This document shows positions 15,618 to 23,582 of a stretch of 24,367 bases of DNA, piece after piece; within the stretch, counting starts at the first letter, position 1; every line of letters begins with the position of its first letter. This DNA comes from an uncultured Clostridia bacterium (GTDB lineage Bacteria > Bacillota > Clostridia > Tissierellales > Peptoniphilaceae). The stretch covers positions 1-24,367 of the forward strand of contig CAMEGD010000007.1 of assembly GCA_945916025.1 (NCBI GenBank), written 5' to 3'. Position numbers and translations under genes: made by a program. The notes under the pieces are model-generated. The model saw only the letters and a list, made by a program, of their open reading frames with translations, did no database searches and was not told the origin of the DNA.

Positions 15618-15688
15618 GAGATAACTTAAGTAAGAATGATTTATTAATAGAAAAAAATGAACTAAAAAAGAGAGGAATAATGAAATGA
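15603..15688 (+). other. Putative -1 frameshift site and lost psuK C-terminus
   Basis: Six A residues at 15606-15611 precede the in-frame TGA of psuK. Reading in the -1 frame from 15611 gives TVRDNLSKNDLLIEK, then NELKKRGIMK and TGA at 15686-15688. The 'TV-x-(D/N)-x-L-S' pattern is the usual end of PfkB-type pseudouridine kinases. The restored stop would overlap the psuG ATG (15685-15687) as ATGA, the same coupling seen elsewhere in the window. Real mutation, sequencing error in a homopolymer, and programmed slippage all remain possible. Confidence 0.65.
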
Positions 15689-16608
15689 ACTTAGAAAACA
15701 TATTAGTATTTAGCAAAGAAGTACAAGAAGCAAGGGAAAACAACAAACCTATAGTAGCCTTAGAATCTACTATTATCTCCCACGGAATGCCTTTTCCACA
15801 AAATGTTGAGATGGCTAAAAAAACAGAAGCAATAATTAGAAAAAATGGAGCTGTTCCAGCAACAATTGCAATTAACAATGGAAAAATAAAAATAGGTCTT
15901 GAAGAAGAAGACTTAGACCTTATGGCTAAGTCCAAAAATGTTGTAAAAGTATCTAGAAGAGACCTTGGCGAAGTCCTATCAAACAACCTAATTGGTGCAA
16001 CTACTGTAGCTTCAACTATGATATGTGCCCACCTAGCTGGAATTAAAGTATTTGTTACTGGAGGAATTGGTGGAGTCCACAGAGGTTCAGAACTAACAAT
16101 GGATATTTCTGCAGATTTAGATGAACTTTCTAAGACTCCTGTTACTGTTGTATGTGCAGGTGCAAAGGCTATATTAGACCTACCTAGAACATTAGAGTAT
16201 TTAGAAACTAAAGGAGTACCAGTAATAGGTTATAAAACAGACTATTTACCTGCTTTCTTCTCCTCTACTTCAGAATATAAACTAAACACTAGAGCTGAAG
16301 ATACTGAAGATATAGCTAGAAGAATTATGTTTTCAGATATTTTAGGACTTCAAGGAGCACAAGTAGTAGCAGTTCCTGTTCCTAAAGAAAATGAAATTCC
16401 TAATGATGAAATAAACGAAATAATTGCCCATGCATTAGAGGAAGAAAAGAAAGCTGGAATTAAGGGTAAAGATTCTACTCCATTCTTACTAGCAAAAATC
16501 GTAGAATTAACTGAAGGAAGAAGTCTAGAAACAAACATTGCCTTAGTATATAATAACGCAAAAGTTGGCGCTCAAATCGCAGTTGATTATAATAAATTAA
16601 ACAAATAA
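15685..16608 (+). CDS. psuG: Pseudouridine-5'-phosphate glycosidase
   Basis: This 307-residue enzyme reversibly splits pseudouridine 5'-phosphate into uracil and ribose 5-phosphate, breaking the C-C glycosidic bond. Characteristic stretches are VALESTIISHGMPFPQN (24-40) with E28, GAVPATIAINNGKIKIGL, SRRDL (90-94), VTGGIGGVHRG (124-134) and AGAK at 158-161, with K161 matching the Schiff-base lysine of the E. coli enzyme. Length is standard. The ATG at 15685 has AGAGG about nine bases upstream and would overlap the frame-restored psuK stop. With psuK it forms the complete two-step pseudouridine catabolic pathway, ending in uracil that can be salvaged. Confidence 0.96.
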   Translation: MNLENILVFSKEVQEARENNKPIVALESTIISHGMPFPQNVEMAKKTEAIIRKNGAVPATIAINNGKIKIGLEEEDLDLMAKSKNVVKVSRRDLGEVLSNNLIGATTVASTMICAHLAGIKVFVTGGIGGVHRGSELTMDISADLDELSKTPVTVVCAGAKAILDLPRTLEYLETKGVPVIGYKTDYLPAFFSSTSEYKLNTRAEDTEDIARRIMFSDILGLQGAQVVAVPVPKENEIPNDEINEIIAHALEEEKKAGIKGKDSTPFLLAKIVELTEGRSLETNIALVYNNAKVGAQIAVDYNKLNK

Positions 16609-16613
16609 TATTT

Positions 16614-16644
16614 AACCTAAAGTCTAGAAGGCTTTAGGTTTTTT
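16614..16644 (+). terminator. Intrinsic terminator of psuK-psuG
   Basis: A perfect 9-base-pair stem, AACCTAAAG (16614-16622) with CTTTAGGTT (16632-16640), is followed by a T-run. It starts six bases after the psuG stop and separates the pathway from the importer operon. Confidence 0.87.
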
Positions 16645-16660
16645 ATATCTAAATTGGCTA

Positions 16661-16715
16661 ATTCTCATAAATTTGTCTTTTTATGTTTGAGAATGTGAAT
16701 ATTAAGTAATATAAT
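16661..16715 (+). promoter_or_regulatory. Importer-operon promoter with an overlapping inverted repeat
   Basis: TTGAGA (16687-16692) and a perfect TATAAT (16710-16715) are 17 bases apart. The -35 is overlapped by the right arm of an inverted repeat, ATTCTCA (16661-16667) with TGAGAAT (16688-16694), whose inner bases TAAA/TTTA can also pair. A second repeat in the leader, ATTTAGT (16736-16742) with ACTAAAT (16755-16761), sits just before the ribosome site GAGGAA. No classical cre site was recognised. Confidence 0.5.
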
Positions 16716-16772
16716 TATATGACATAACAAATTAAATTTAGTTATAGTTAAAATACTAAATGAGGAATTAAT

Positions 16773-17843
16773 ATGATTAATCTTAAAAAATTACAAAAAG
16801 TCTACGACAATGGATATGAAGCCTTAAAAAGTATTGACCTAGTTATTGAAGAGGGTTCTTTAGTATGTCTTTTAGGTCCTAGCGGTTGTGGCAAGACTAC
16901 TATTTTAAATTTAATTGCCGGCTTGTTGGATCCAACTAGCGGCGATATTTTATTTGATGGAAAATCTGTAGTAAATTTACACCCAAAGGACAGAAATATT
17001 GGTATGGTTTTTCAAAATTATGCCCTATATCCCCATATGTCAGTTTTAGAAAATGTAACTTTTCCTTTAAGGGTAGGAAAAAACAAAATGTCTGTAGATG
17101 AAGCTAATAAAATTGCAGAAGAATTTATGAAACTAACTGATATTTATGAACTGAAAGATAAAAAACCAAATGCTTTATCAGGCGGTCAACAACAAAGGGT
17201 TGCTATAGCAAGAGCCCTAGTTCAATCTCCTAAAATTCTATTACTAGATGAGCCTTTATCAAATTTAGATGCAAGACTTAGGCTAAAAATTAGAGAAGAG
17301 ATAAGGACCTTAGTTAATAAAATTGGTGTTACTACTGTCTTTGTTACCCATGACCAAGAAGAAGCTTTATCAATTAGTAATAAAGTAGCCTTAATGGATC
17401 AAGGTGTAATCCAACAATATGACATTCCACAAAACCTATATCTAAATCCTGTAAACCTATTTGTAGCAAAATTTATTGGTAACCCTATAATAAATACCTA
17501 CCAGGTAGAATTTGATGGAAAAACTTTTAAGGGTAAAGATTTTTCTATAGAAAAGTCCTATTTAAAAGATGAATTATTTAGGCTGCCTGTTAATAGCAAA
17601 GAGTATATTTTAGGAATTAGACCTGAACATTTCTTAGTTTCTAAGGATGGTCCAATAGAAGTTATTGTTGATTCTGTAGAGATGATAGGCCGTTATACCA
17701 TATTACACTTTAATTTAGAAGGAAAACCTAGTAGGGTTGTTGTAGATAGTAAAATTCCTTTTGTTAGTGGTCAAAAAGTAAACATATCCATAGACTTGGA
17801 AAATATGTATATATTTAATTCTGACGGAAGTAGGGTTTATTAA
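16773..17843 (+). CDS. Carbohydrate ABC importer ATPase (MalK/UgpC/MsmK type)
   Basis: This 356-residue cytoplasmic ATPase energises the importer encoded by the next genes. The nucleotide-binding domain shows Walker A GPSGCGKT at 35-42, Q-loop Q81 in FQNYALYPHMSV, signature LSGGQQ at 135-140, Walker B LLLDEP at 156-161, a D-loop SNLDARLR and switch H193. From about residue 235 a TOBE/OB-type regulatory domain follows (ILGIRPEHF), which is typical of carbohydrate importers of the CUT1 class. ATG at 16773 is preceded by GAGGAA. Its stop shares one base with the first permease start (TAATG), so translation is coupled. Confidence 0.94.
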   Translation: MINLKKLQKVYDNGYEALKSIDLVIEEGSLVCLLGPSGCGKTTILNLIAGLLDPTSGDILFDGKSVVNLHPKDRNIGMVFQNYALYPHMSVLENVTFPLRVGKNKMSVDEANKIAEEFMKLTDIYELKDKKPNALSGGQQQRVAIARALVQSPKILLLDEPLSNLDARLRLKIREEIRTLVNKIGVTTVFVTHDQEEALSISNKVALMDQGVIQQYDIPQNLYLNPVNLFVAKFIGNPIINTYQVEFDGKTFKGKDFSIEKSYLKDELFRLPVNSKEYILGIRPEHFLVSKDGPIEVIVDSVEMIGRYTILHFNLEGKPSRVVVDSKIPFVSGQKVNISIDLENMYIFNSDGSRVY

Positions 17844-18727
17844 TGAAGAAATTTTATAAGTACAGGGCTGAAAAGACTAATAAGGCTTGGGTCTTTTTAT
17901 TACCTGCTATGATATTTATTTTTATATTTAATATTATTCCTTTGTTTAGGGCTTTTACAATGTCCCTACAAAGTAATAGTATATTAAATCCACAATTTAA
18001 TGGACTTTCAAACTATCTACTAGTATTGAAAGATCCTCAATTTCATTTAGCCTTAAAAAATACACTTAAATATAGTATATTCGTTGTTCCCTTTGGAATG
18101 TTTTTGTCTATGCTATTAGCTTTAAGTATAAATAATAAAATCAAAGGTTCAGAATTTTTTGAATCAATTTTCTTTATACCTTATCTTACAAGTATTATTG
18201 CTATTGGTATTGTATTTAGATTTTTATTTAATGGAACTTATGGTCTAGTAAATTATTTACTTGGACTTATTAATATAGGACCTTTTGAATTTTTAAATGA
18301 CCCCAATATGAATATGACAACCTTAATAATTTTTGGAGTTTGGTCTGCCCTAGCCTTTAACATAATAATTCTCTTATCTGGCTTAAGATCAATTGACCAA
18401 AATTACTACAAGGTTGCTGATATGTATGGAGCAAGTGATAGTGAAAAGTTTTGGAAAATCACAATGCCATCCCTTATTCCAATTATTACCTTCTTGTCCA
18501 TTACTAATTTTATTAGTGCCTTTAAGGTTTATGGACAAGTATTTGCTCTATTTAATGGTAAGGCTGGTGTTGGTAACAAGGCTGTAACTGCAGTTTTTTA
18601 TATCTTTAATAAATTCTATGTAGAAAATAGATATGGTCAAGGTATGGCTGCTGCAGTAATATTATTTTTAATAATTTTACTCTTTACCTTATTCCAAAGG
18701 GAAGTGTTAAAAAGATTATCTAGATAG
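17843..18727 (+). CDS. ABC importer permease, MalF/UgpA type
   Basis: This 294-residue integral membrane protein has about six hydrophobic helices, beginning with AWVFLLPAMIFIFIFNIIPLF. The cytoplasmic EAA-type coupling loop is at about 190-212 (YKVADMYGASDSEKFWKITMPSLIP), in the place and form expected for a CUT1 permease. It pairs with the second permease to form the translocation channel and docks on the upstream ATPase. It starts on the last base of the ATPase stop codon and ends 11 bases before the next permease. Confidence 0.93.
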   Translation: MKKFYKYRAEKTNKAWVFLLPAMIFIFIFNIIPLFRAFTMSLQSNSILNPQFNGLSNYLLVLKDPQFHLALKNTLKYSIFVVPFGMFLSMLLALSINNKIKGSEFFESIFFIPYLTSIIAIGIVFRFLFNGTYGLVNYLLGLINIGPFEFLNDPNMNMTTLIIFGVWSALAFNIIILLSGLRSIDQNYYKVADMYGASDSEKFWKITMPSLIPIITFLSITNFISAFKVYGQVFALFNGKAGVGNKAVTAVFYIFNKFYVENRYGQGMAAAVILFLIILLFTLFQREVLKRLSR

Positions 18728-18738
18728 GAGATGAAATA

Positions 18739-19548
18739 ATGAAAAAAATATTATCGTACATTTTTGTTCTTACTATGGCAGTCATTACTTTGTTTCCATT
18801 TGTTTATATGATTTTAGCAAGTTTAATGACTTTCCAAGAAGCAACTAGTATACCCCCAACTATAATTCCAGAAAATTTTCAATTTAATAATTTTTCTGAA
18901 GCATTAAAGGTTGCACCTTTTTTAAGATACTTCTTTAATACTGTATTTGTATCAGGAATAAACACAGCAGGCACAATAATAACTACATTACTTGCAGCTT
19001 TTGCACTAAACTTTATGAATTTTAGGTTCAAAAAAGTTCTAATGCTTCTATTTATTGCCCTACTAATGATACCTTTTGAAGTTGTAGTTTTCACAAACTT
19101 TAGGACTATTGCTCAATTTGGCTTATTAGATACCTATGCAGCATTAATACTTCCATTTATGGCAAGTGTCTTTTATATATTTTATTTAAAAGAATATTTG
19201 ACTTCAATTCCCGAAACCTACTATAAGGCTGCTAAAGTTGATGGATGTGGAGATTTTGAATTTATTCAAAAAGTTTTATTTCCAATGTCAAAGTCAGCCT
19301 TGTTTACAATAGGATTATTAAACTTTATCTCAGGTTGGAATTCATTTTTATGGCCAATTCTAGTAACAAATAACAGAGATATGAGGATGATAAGTAATGG
19401 TCTTTCTGCTTTTGCAACTGAGACAGGAACTGCTGTTCACTTACAAATGGCAGCCAGCTCAATTACTATAATACCAATATTGGTACTATACTTTGTCTTT
19501 AGAAAACAAATAATAAGAGGAGTATCTAGAAGTGGACTTAAAGGATAG
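18739..19548 (+). CDS. ABC importer permease, MalG/UgpE type
   Basis: This 269-residue membrane protein is the second permease of the importer. It has about six hydrophobic helices, a typical second-permease N-terminus (YIFVLTMAVITLFPFVYMILASL), and the EAA-type loop YYKAAKVDGCGDFEFIQKVLFP at about 161-182. AGGAG lies seven to eight bases before ATG. The C-terminus (RKQIIRGVSRSGLKG) is the standard ending for this class. Its last 17 bases overlap the next gene, which begins with GTG at 19532. Confidence 0.93.
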   Translation: MKKILSYIFVLTMAVITLFPFVYMILASLMTFQEATSIPPTIIPENFQFNNFSEALKVAPFLRYFFNTVFVSGINTAGTIITTLLAAFALNFMNFRFKKVLMLLFIALLMIPFEVVVFTNFRTIAQFGLLDTYAALILPFMASVFYIFYLKEYLTSIPETYYKAAKVDGCGDFEFIQKVLFPMSKSALFTIGLLNFISGWNSFLWPILVTNNRDMRMISNGLSAFATETGTAVHLQMAASSITIIPILVLYFVFRKQIIRGVSRSGLKG

Positions 19549-20860
19549 AACTAAAATAACTTTTCATAATGGTTTAAGGACAATTGGTGGTACCCTAATA
19601 GAAATTTCTTACAAAAATAGTAGAATCTTTTTTGATTTTGGAAGTGTTTATAATCCATCACTAGAAATTCAACCTAATAGTTTTTCTGAATTAATAGAAA
19701 CTAATACAATTAACTTTATAGATGGCCTATATGATCCAAAGTTGCTATTTAGTAAGTCAACCTTTGTAAATGAAGGTGTTTTTGTATCCCATGTTCACCT
19801 AGACCATACTAAACTGATAAATTTTTTAAACCCTAGAATAAACCTATATATGTCTGAAAAAACCAAGGCTTTATTAGAAGTTTTAAATATTAAAAATGAT
19901 TTTATATTTCCCTTTGAAGAAATACAAGAAGATTCTAGGACTACAAGAAATATTATTGGACTAAAGGATCGAGAAAGTGTAAATATTGGGGAAATTAACA
20001 TACAAATTTTATCAGTTGATCACGATGCCTATGATTCAAATGGGTATATTATAAACACACCTGATTTAAAAATCTCTTATACTGGTGATATTAGACTTCA
20101 TGGTTATAGGCAAAAGGATACACTAAACTTCTGTAAAGAAGCTTTTAATTCCGATGTCTTAATTATTGAGGGGGTAAGTGTTTCTTCAAATGAAGTGGGT
20201 TCTGTATTTGAAGAAGAAAATAAAACTAGCGAGTCAATTTTGTTAAATAATATTGTCGACCTAGCAAAAGACAACCCTAATAGACAGCTCACCTTTAATT
20301 ATTATGAAGCTAACATTGAAAGAATTACTAATATAATTAAAAAGGTATCCAAGTATAGAGAAGTAGTTTTGACAGCTTATAATGCAAAAATACTAAAGGA
20401 TATAGTAGGTGTAGAAGTAAGGTATTATACCTTAGATAGTTTTGTTTATGATTTAGATAGGTCTAAAGAGTTAAGTCTTGATACCCTTCTAAATGATAAT
20501 AATAAATTTTTTTGGCAAATTGATGGTAGAAATAGTAATTTAATTAATAGGTTACTCCCAGGAGGACTTTATATACATTCTAATGCTCCCCCATTTGGTG
20601 ATTATGATCCAAACTATATTCAGTTTTTAGAAGACTTTGAAAATAGTCAAGTAGAAATTAAACTTATGTATTGTAGCGGTCATGCCTATTCCTTAGACTT
20701 AATTAGAATTATTAATATGATTAAGCCTAAACTACTATGCCCTATCCACTCCTTTCACCCGGAAAGATTATTCAATCTTTATGGAAAAAGGTTTTTGCCA
20801 GAAAAAGGAGATGTTTTAGAGCTAATTAATAAGGAGGAAAAATCAAAAAATGAATTTTAA
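19532..20860 (+). CDS. Metallo-beta-lactamase-fold hydrolase within the importer operon
   Basis: This 442-residue predicted cytoplasmic enzyme has the MBL metal site: HVHLDH at 87-92 (H87, H89, D91, H92), H164 in SVDHDAYDS, D186 in YTGDIRLHG, H384 in CSGHAYS and H406 in LLCPIHSF. The long insert at about 200-380 and the SGHA and PIH endings resemble the beta-CASP/RNase J branch, so a phosphodiester or nucleic-acid-like substrate is possible, but function cannot be assigned. It starts at GTG 19532, nine bases after AGAGGAG, and overlaps the permease by 17 bases. It overlaps the next gene by 11, whose ribosome site lies inside it. This embedding suggests it processes or regulates what the importer brings in. 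Confidence 0.82.
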   Translation: MDLKDRTKITFHNGLRTIGGTLIEISYKNSRIFFDFGSVYNPSLEIQPNSFSELIETNTINFIDGLYDPKLLFSKSTFVNEGVFVSHVHLDHTKLINFLNPRINLYMSEKTKALLEVLNIKNDFIFPFEEIQEDSRTTRNIIGLKDRESVNIGEINIQILSVDHDAYDSNGYIINTPDLKISYTGDIRLHGYRQKDTLNFCKEAFNSDVLIIEGVSVSSNEVGSVFEEENKTSESILLNNIVDLAKDNPNRQLTFNYYEANIERITNIIKKVSKYREVVLTAYNAKILKDIVGVEVRYYTLDSFVYDLDRSKELSLDTLLNDNNKFFWQIDGRNSNLINRLLPGGLYIHSNAPPFGDYDPNYIQFLEDFENSQVEIKLMYCSGHAYSLDLIRIINMIKPKLLCPIHSFHPERLFNLYGKRFLPEKGDVLELINKEEKSKNEF

Positions 20861-22184
20861 GAAATTATTGGCTTTATTATTAATTTCTGTTTTAGTTTTT
20901 ACAGGCTGTACTTCAGGAAATGAAACTACAGAACCAGAAACAAGCGAAACAGAAACTACTGTTGAAACTGAAGGTGCTGAAGAAGGTACTGAAGCAACTG
21001 AAGGTGATGTTGTAACTGAATTAACAGAACCAGTTGAAATCACTTTTTGGCATGGAATGTCAGGTGGACAAGAGGAAACTTTAACCTCATTAACTGACAA
21101 ATTTATGGCAGAAAACCCAGACATCAAGGTTTCTTTACAAAATCAAGGAAACTATGGAGACCTTTCTCAAAAGTTAATCGCAACTATGCAAAGCCCTAAT
21201 AACCTACCTACTATAACTCAAGCTTATCCAGATTGGGTACTACCTATGGTAAGTGAAGGTTTATTAGTAGACCTAGACCCTTATATTAACAATGCAGACG
21301 AAGAATTTGCTTTTGATAATTGGGATGATATCTTAGAAGGTTTAAGACAAGGTGTTGTAATTGATGGTGTAACTTATGGTATTCCATTTAACAAATCAAC
21401 AGAAGTTATATGGTACAACAAGACTCTAATGGATGAACTTGGATTAGCTATCCCTACAACTTATGAAGAATTAGCTGAAGTTTCTAAACAAATTTATGAA
21501 GCTAAGGGTATTCCAGGAGTTGGATTTGATTCATTATCAAACTTCTACACAACTTATCTTTATAACAAAGGAATCAACTATGATTCTTCTTTAGATATTA
21601 CTGGACCAGAATCCTTAGAAGCAGCCAACTACCACATGGATGGAATTAAAGAAGGCTACTTTAGAATAGCTGGTACTGATAAATATCTATCTGGCCCATT
21701 TACTAACGAACAATTAGCTATGTATATTGGTTCTAATGCTGGTGAATCCTATGTATCTGACGGTGCTGCTGATAAATTTGAATATGCAGCTGCTCCATAC
21801 CCTGCTGACTCTAGTATCCAACAAGGTACAGACATTTATATGTTTGAAAGTGCAACACCAGAACAAAGAACTGCAGCATATTTATTCCTAAAATACCTGA
21901 CAAATACAGAATCACAAATTGATTGGGCTTTAGGAACAGGATATATGCCAATTAGAACAAGCTCTATTGAAAATGAAAGATACCAATCTTCTGAAAGTAA
22001 AATCGTTCCAATCTTAGCTGAAGCAACTGATAACCTTTATACTAAACCATTAGTACCAGGTTCTCAACAAGCTTACAACGATGTAGGAACTATGTTAGAA
22101 GGCTTACTATCAAGTCCTGATAACAATGTTGAAGAAGCTTTAGGTAACTTTAAAGCTACTTTCGATTCAGCTTGGCAACAATAA
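20850..22184 (+). CDS. Lipoprotein substrate-binding protein of the ABC importer (UgpB-like)
   Basis: This 444-residue extracytoplasmic receptor captures the substrate for the importer. The signal sequence MNFKKLLALLLISVLVFTGC has a lipobox ending at C20, the predicted lipidated cysteine. Residues 21 to about 60 form an acidic Glu/Thr-rich linker without Lys or Arg. The mature family-1 binding domain begins at VEITFWHGMSGG and includes LPTITQAYPDWVLPMVSEG, similar to UgpB-type receptors for glycerol 3-phosphate or oligosaccharides. The ligand is not determined. The AAGGAGG signal sits within the MBL gene, 12 bases before ATG. It is last in the operon, followed by a strong terminator. Confidence 0.93.
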   Translation: MNFKKLLALLLISVLVFTGCTSGNETTEPETSETETTVETEGAEEGTEATEGDVVTELTEPVEITFWHGMSGGQEETLTSLTDKFMAENPDIKVSLQNQGNYGDLSQKLIATMQSPNNLPTITQAYPDWVLPMVSEGLLVDLDPYINNADEEFAFDNWDDILEGLRQGVVIDGVTYGIPFNKSTEVIWYNKTLMDELGLAIPTTYEELAEVSKQIYEAKGIPGVGFDSLSNFYTTYLYNKGINYDSSLDITGPESLEAANYHMDGIKEGYFRIAGTDKYLSGPFTNEQLAMYIGSNAGESYVSDGAADKFEYAAAPYPADSSIQQGTDIYMFESATPEQRTAAYLFLKYLTNTESQIDWALGTGYMPIRTSSIENERYQSSESKIVPILAEATDNLYTKPLVPGSQQAYNDVGTMLEGLLSSPDNNVEEALGNFKATFDSAWQQ

Positions 22185-22192
22185 GATAAATT

Positions 22193-22222
22193 AACTGGGA
22201 CATAGCCTATCCCAGTTTTTTT
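22193..22222 (+). terminator. Intrinsic terminator of the importer operon
   Basis: A perfect 8-base-pair stem, AACTGGGA (22193-22200) with TCCCAGTT (22210-22217), runs into a T-tract ending at 22222. Any transcription of the next gene needs its own promoter or read-through; no convincing promoter was found in 22223-22260, which is only T/A-rich. Confidence 0.87.
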
Positions 22223-22260
22223 GTGCTATTATATTATTATAAAATTATAAGAGGTGAATC

Positions 22261-23439
22261 ATGTTATTAATAAAAAATGCAAAGATTTATGTAGGAAATG
22301 GTCAAATTATTGAAAATGGATCTATTCTAGTTGAAGATGGAAAAATAAAAGAAATTGGACAAAACCTATCTTATTCAGATGATATTCAAATAATAGATGC
22401 CGATGGAAAGATGGTAACTCCAGGAATAATAGATTCCCATACCCATATTGGAATTGGAGAAGAAGGAATTGGATTTGAAGGTATGGATTATAACGAAATG
22501 TCTGATCCTATCACTCCACAAATGAGAGCATTAGATGCTATTTACCCAGACGACAAGGGCTTTTTATCAGCAAGACAAGGTGGAATAACAACTGTAGTAA
22601 CAGGACCTGGTTCTGCCAATGCAATTGGAGGTACTTTCTTAGCCATGAAGACTTTTGGGAAAAGAGTCGATGATATGGTAATAAAAAATCCTGTTGCCAT
22701 GAAAATTGCCTTTGGAGAAAACGTAAAAAGAGTTTACAATTCCCAAGGGAAAATGCCAAAAACTAGAATGGGTATTATGGCCTTAATGAGAGACTTTTTC
22801 TATAAGGCAAAAGATTACATGGAAAAACGTGAAAACGAAGATATATCAAAGAGACCCGACTTTGATTTAAAATATGAGTCAGTTATTCCCCTATTTAAAA
22901 AAGAAATTCACCTAAAGGCCCATGCCCATAGGAGCGATGATATCTTTTCAGCCATAAGATTAGCTAAGGAATTTGACTTTGACTTATCCTTGGAACACTG
23001 TACTGAAGGTCATTTAATTGCTGATTACTTAGGAAAAGAAGGATACCCAGCAATTTGTGGTCCAAATATGTCTAGCGCTTCTAAATATGAACTTAGAAAT
23101 AGGTCTTTTGTAACACCTGCCAAACTATATAAAGAAGGAGTAAAAGTTGCTATAATGACTGACAATTCAGTTATCCCTACCCAACTATTACCAATTTGTG
23201 CAGGACTTGCAGTAAGGTCTGGACTTCCTGAAGATGAAGGTTTAAAAGCAATTACCATTAATGCAGCTGAAATCACAGGAATTTCTGATAGGGTCGGTTC
23301 ATTAGAAATTGGTAAGGATGCAGATATAGTTATATGGAATTCAAATCCACTTTCTGACATAGAAGCAAGCGTATACTATACAATTATTGATGGAATAATT
23401 GCCTATAATTCTTTAGAAGATGAAAAATTTGGATTTTAA
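22261..23439 (+). CDS. Metal-dependent amidohydrolase (HutI/imidazolonepropionase-related)
   Basis: This 392-residue predicted cytoplasmic hydrolase belongs to the amidohydrolase superfamily. The N-terminal small beta domain leads to GIIDSHTHIG with metal ligands H60 and H62. Further metal or catalytic residues are H221 and H223 in KAHAHRSDDI, H246 and H251 in LEHCTEGH, and D301 in IMTDNSV. The C-terminal GSLEIGKDADIVIWNSNPL closes the small domain. This pattern is close to the imidazolonepropionase-related group, many of which cleave cyclic amides or dipeptide-like amides. The substrate is unknown. GAGGTG precedes ATG at short spacing. It stands alone between two terminators and next to an opine-dehydrogenase-family gene. 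Confidence 0.88.
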   Translation: MLLIKNAKIYVGNGQIIENGSILVEDGKIKEIGQNLSYSDDIQIIDADGKMVTPGIIDSHTHIGIGEEGIGFEGMDYNEMSDPITPQMRALDAIYPDDKGFLSARQGGITTVVTGPGSANAIGGTFLAMKTFGKRVDDMVIKNPVAMKIAFGENVKRVYNSQGKMPKTRMGIMALMRDFFYKAKDYMEKRENEDISKRPDFDLKYESVIPLFKKEIHLKAHAHRSDDIFSAIRLAKEFDFDLSLEHCTEGHLIADYLGKEGYPAICGPNMSSASKYELRNRSFVTPAKLYKEGVKVAIMTDNSVIPTQLLPICAGLAVRSGLPEDEGLKAITINAAEITGISDRVGSLEIGKDADIVIWNSNPLSDIEASVYYTIIDGIIAYNSLEDEKFGF

Positions 23440-23446
23440 AAAAATT

Positions 23447-23479
23447 AGGTCTTAGGAAAAAATCTTAAGATCTTTTTTT
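23447..23479 (+). terminator. Intrinsic terminator after the amidohydrolase
   Basis: AGGTCTTAGGA (23447-23457) pairs with TCTTAAGATCT (23463-23473) over 11 positions with two G-U pairs and a five-A loop, then a T-run to 23479. Confidence 0.8.
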
Positions 23480-23504
23480 ATAATGTATTCAATTAGAATA
23501 ATCC

Positions 23505-23550
23505 AAATTTTTAAAAATTTTTGACAAGTAACAAATTTTTCATGTAAACT
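23505..23550 (+). promoter_or_regulatory. Promoter of the octopine-dehydrogenase-family gene
   Basis: A perfect TTGACA (23521-23526) is followed after 18 bases by TAAACT (23545-23550). Directly upstream is a 16-base perfect A/T palindrome (23505-23520), which could act as an UP-like element or simply reflect base composition. Confidence 0.45.
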
Positions 23551-23582
23551 AAAGTATATGATTAAAAAAATGGAGGTAGTTA

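Noticed and set aside
15585..15986. 133-codon minus-strand frame opposite psuK/psuG
   Set aside because: It lies antisense to two clearly assigned genes, its translation is hydrophobic low-complexity without any motif, and it has no ribosome site of note.
20905..21030. Apparent repeats of GAA/ACT codons considered as a microsatellite
   Set aside because: They encode a flexible acidic linker after the lipidated cysteine, common in Gram-positive binding proteins; units are irregular.
20843..21127. Ser/Val-rich minus-strand frame opposite the binding-protein gene
   Set aside because: Its composition is the complement of the Glu/Thr-rich linker, an artefact of codon repetition.
23025..23360. 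111-codon minus-strand frame opposite the amidohydrolase
   Set aside because: It is a shadow of a well-supported gene; the sequence shows no family motif.
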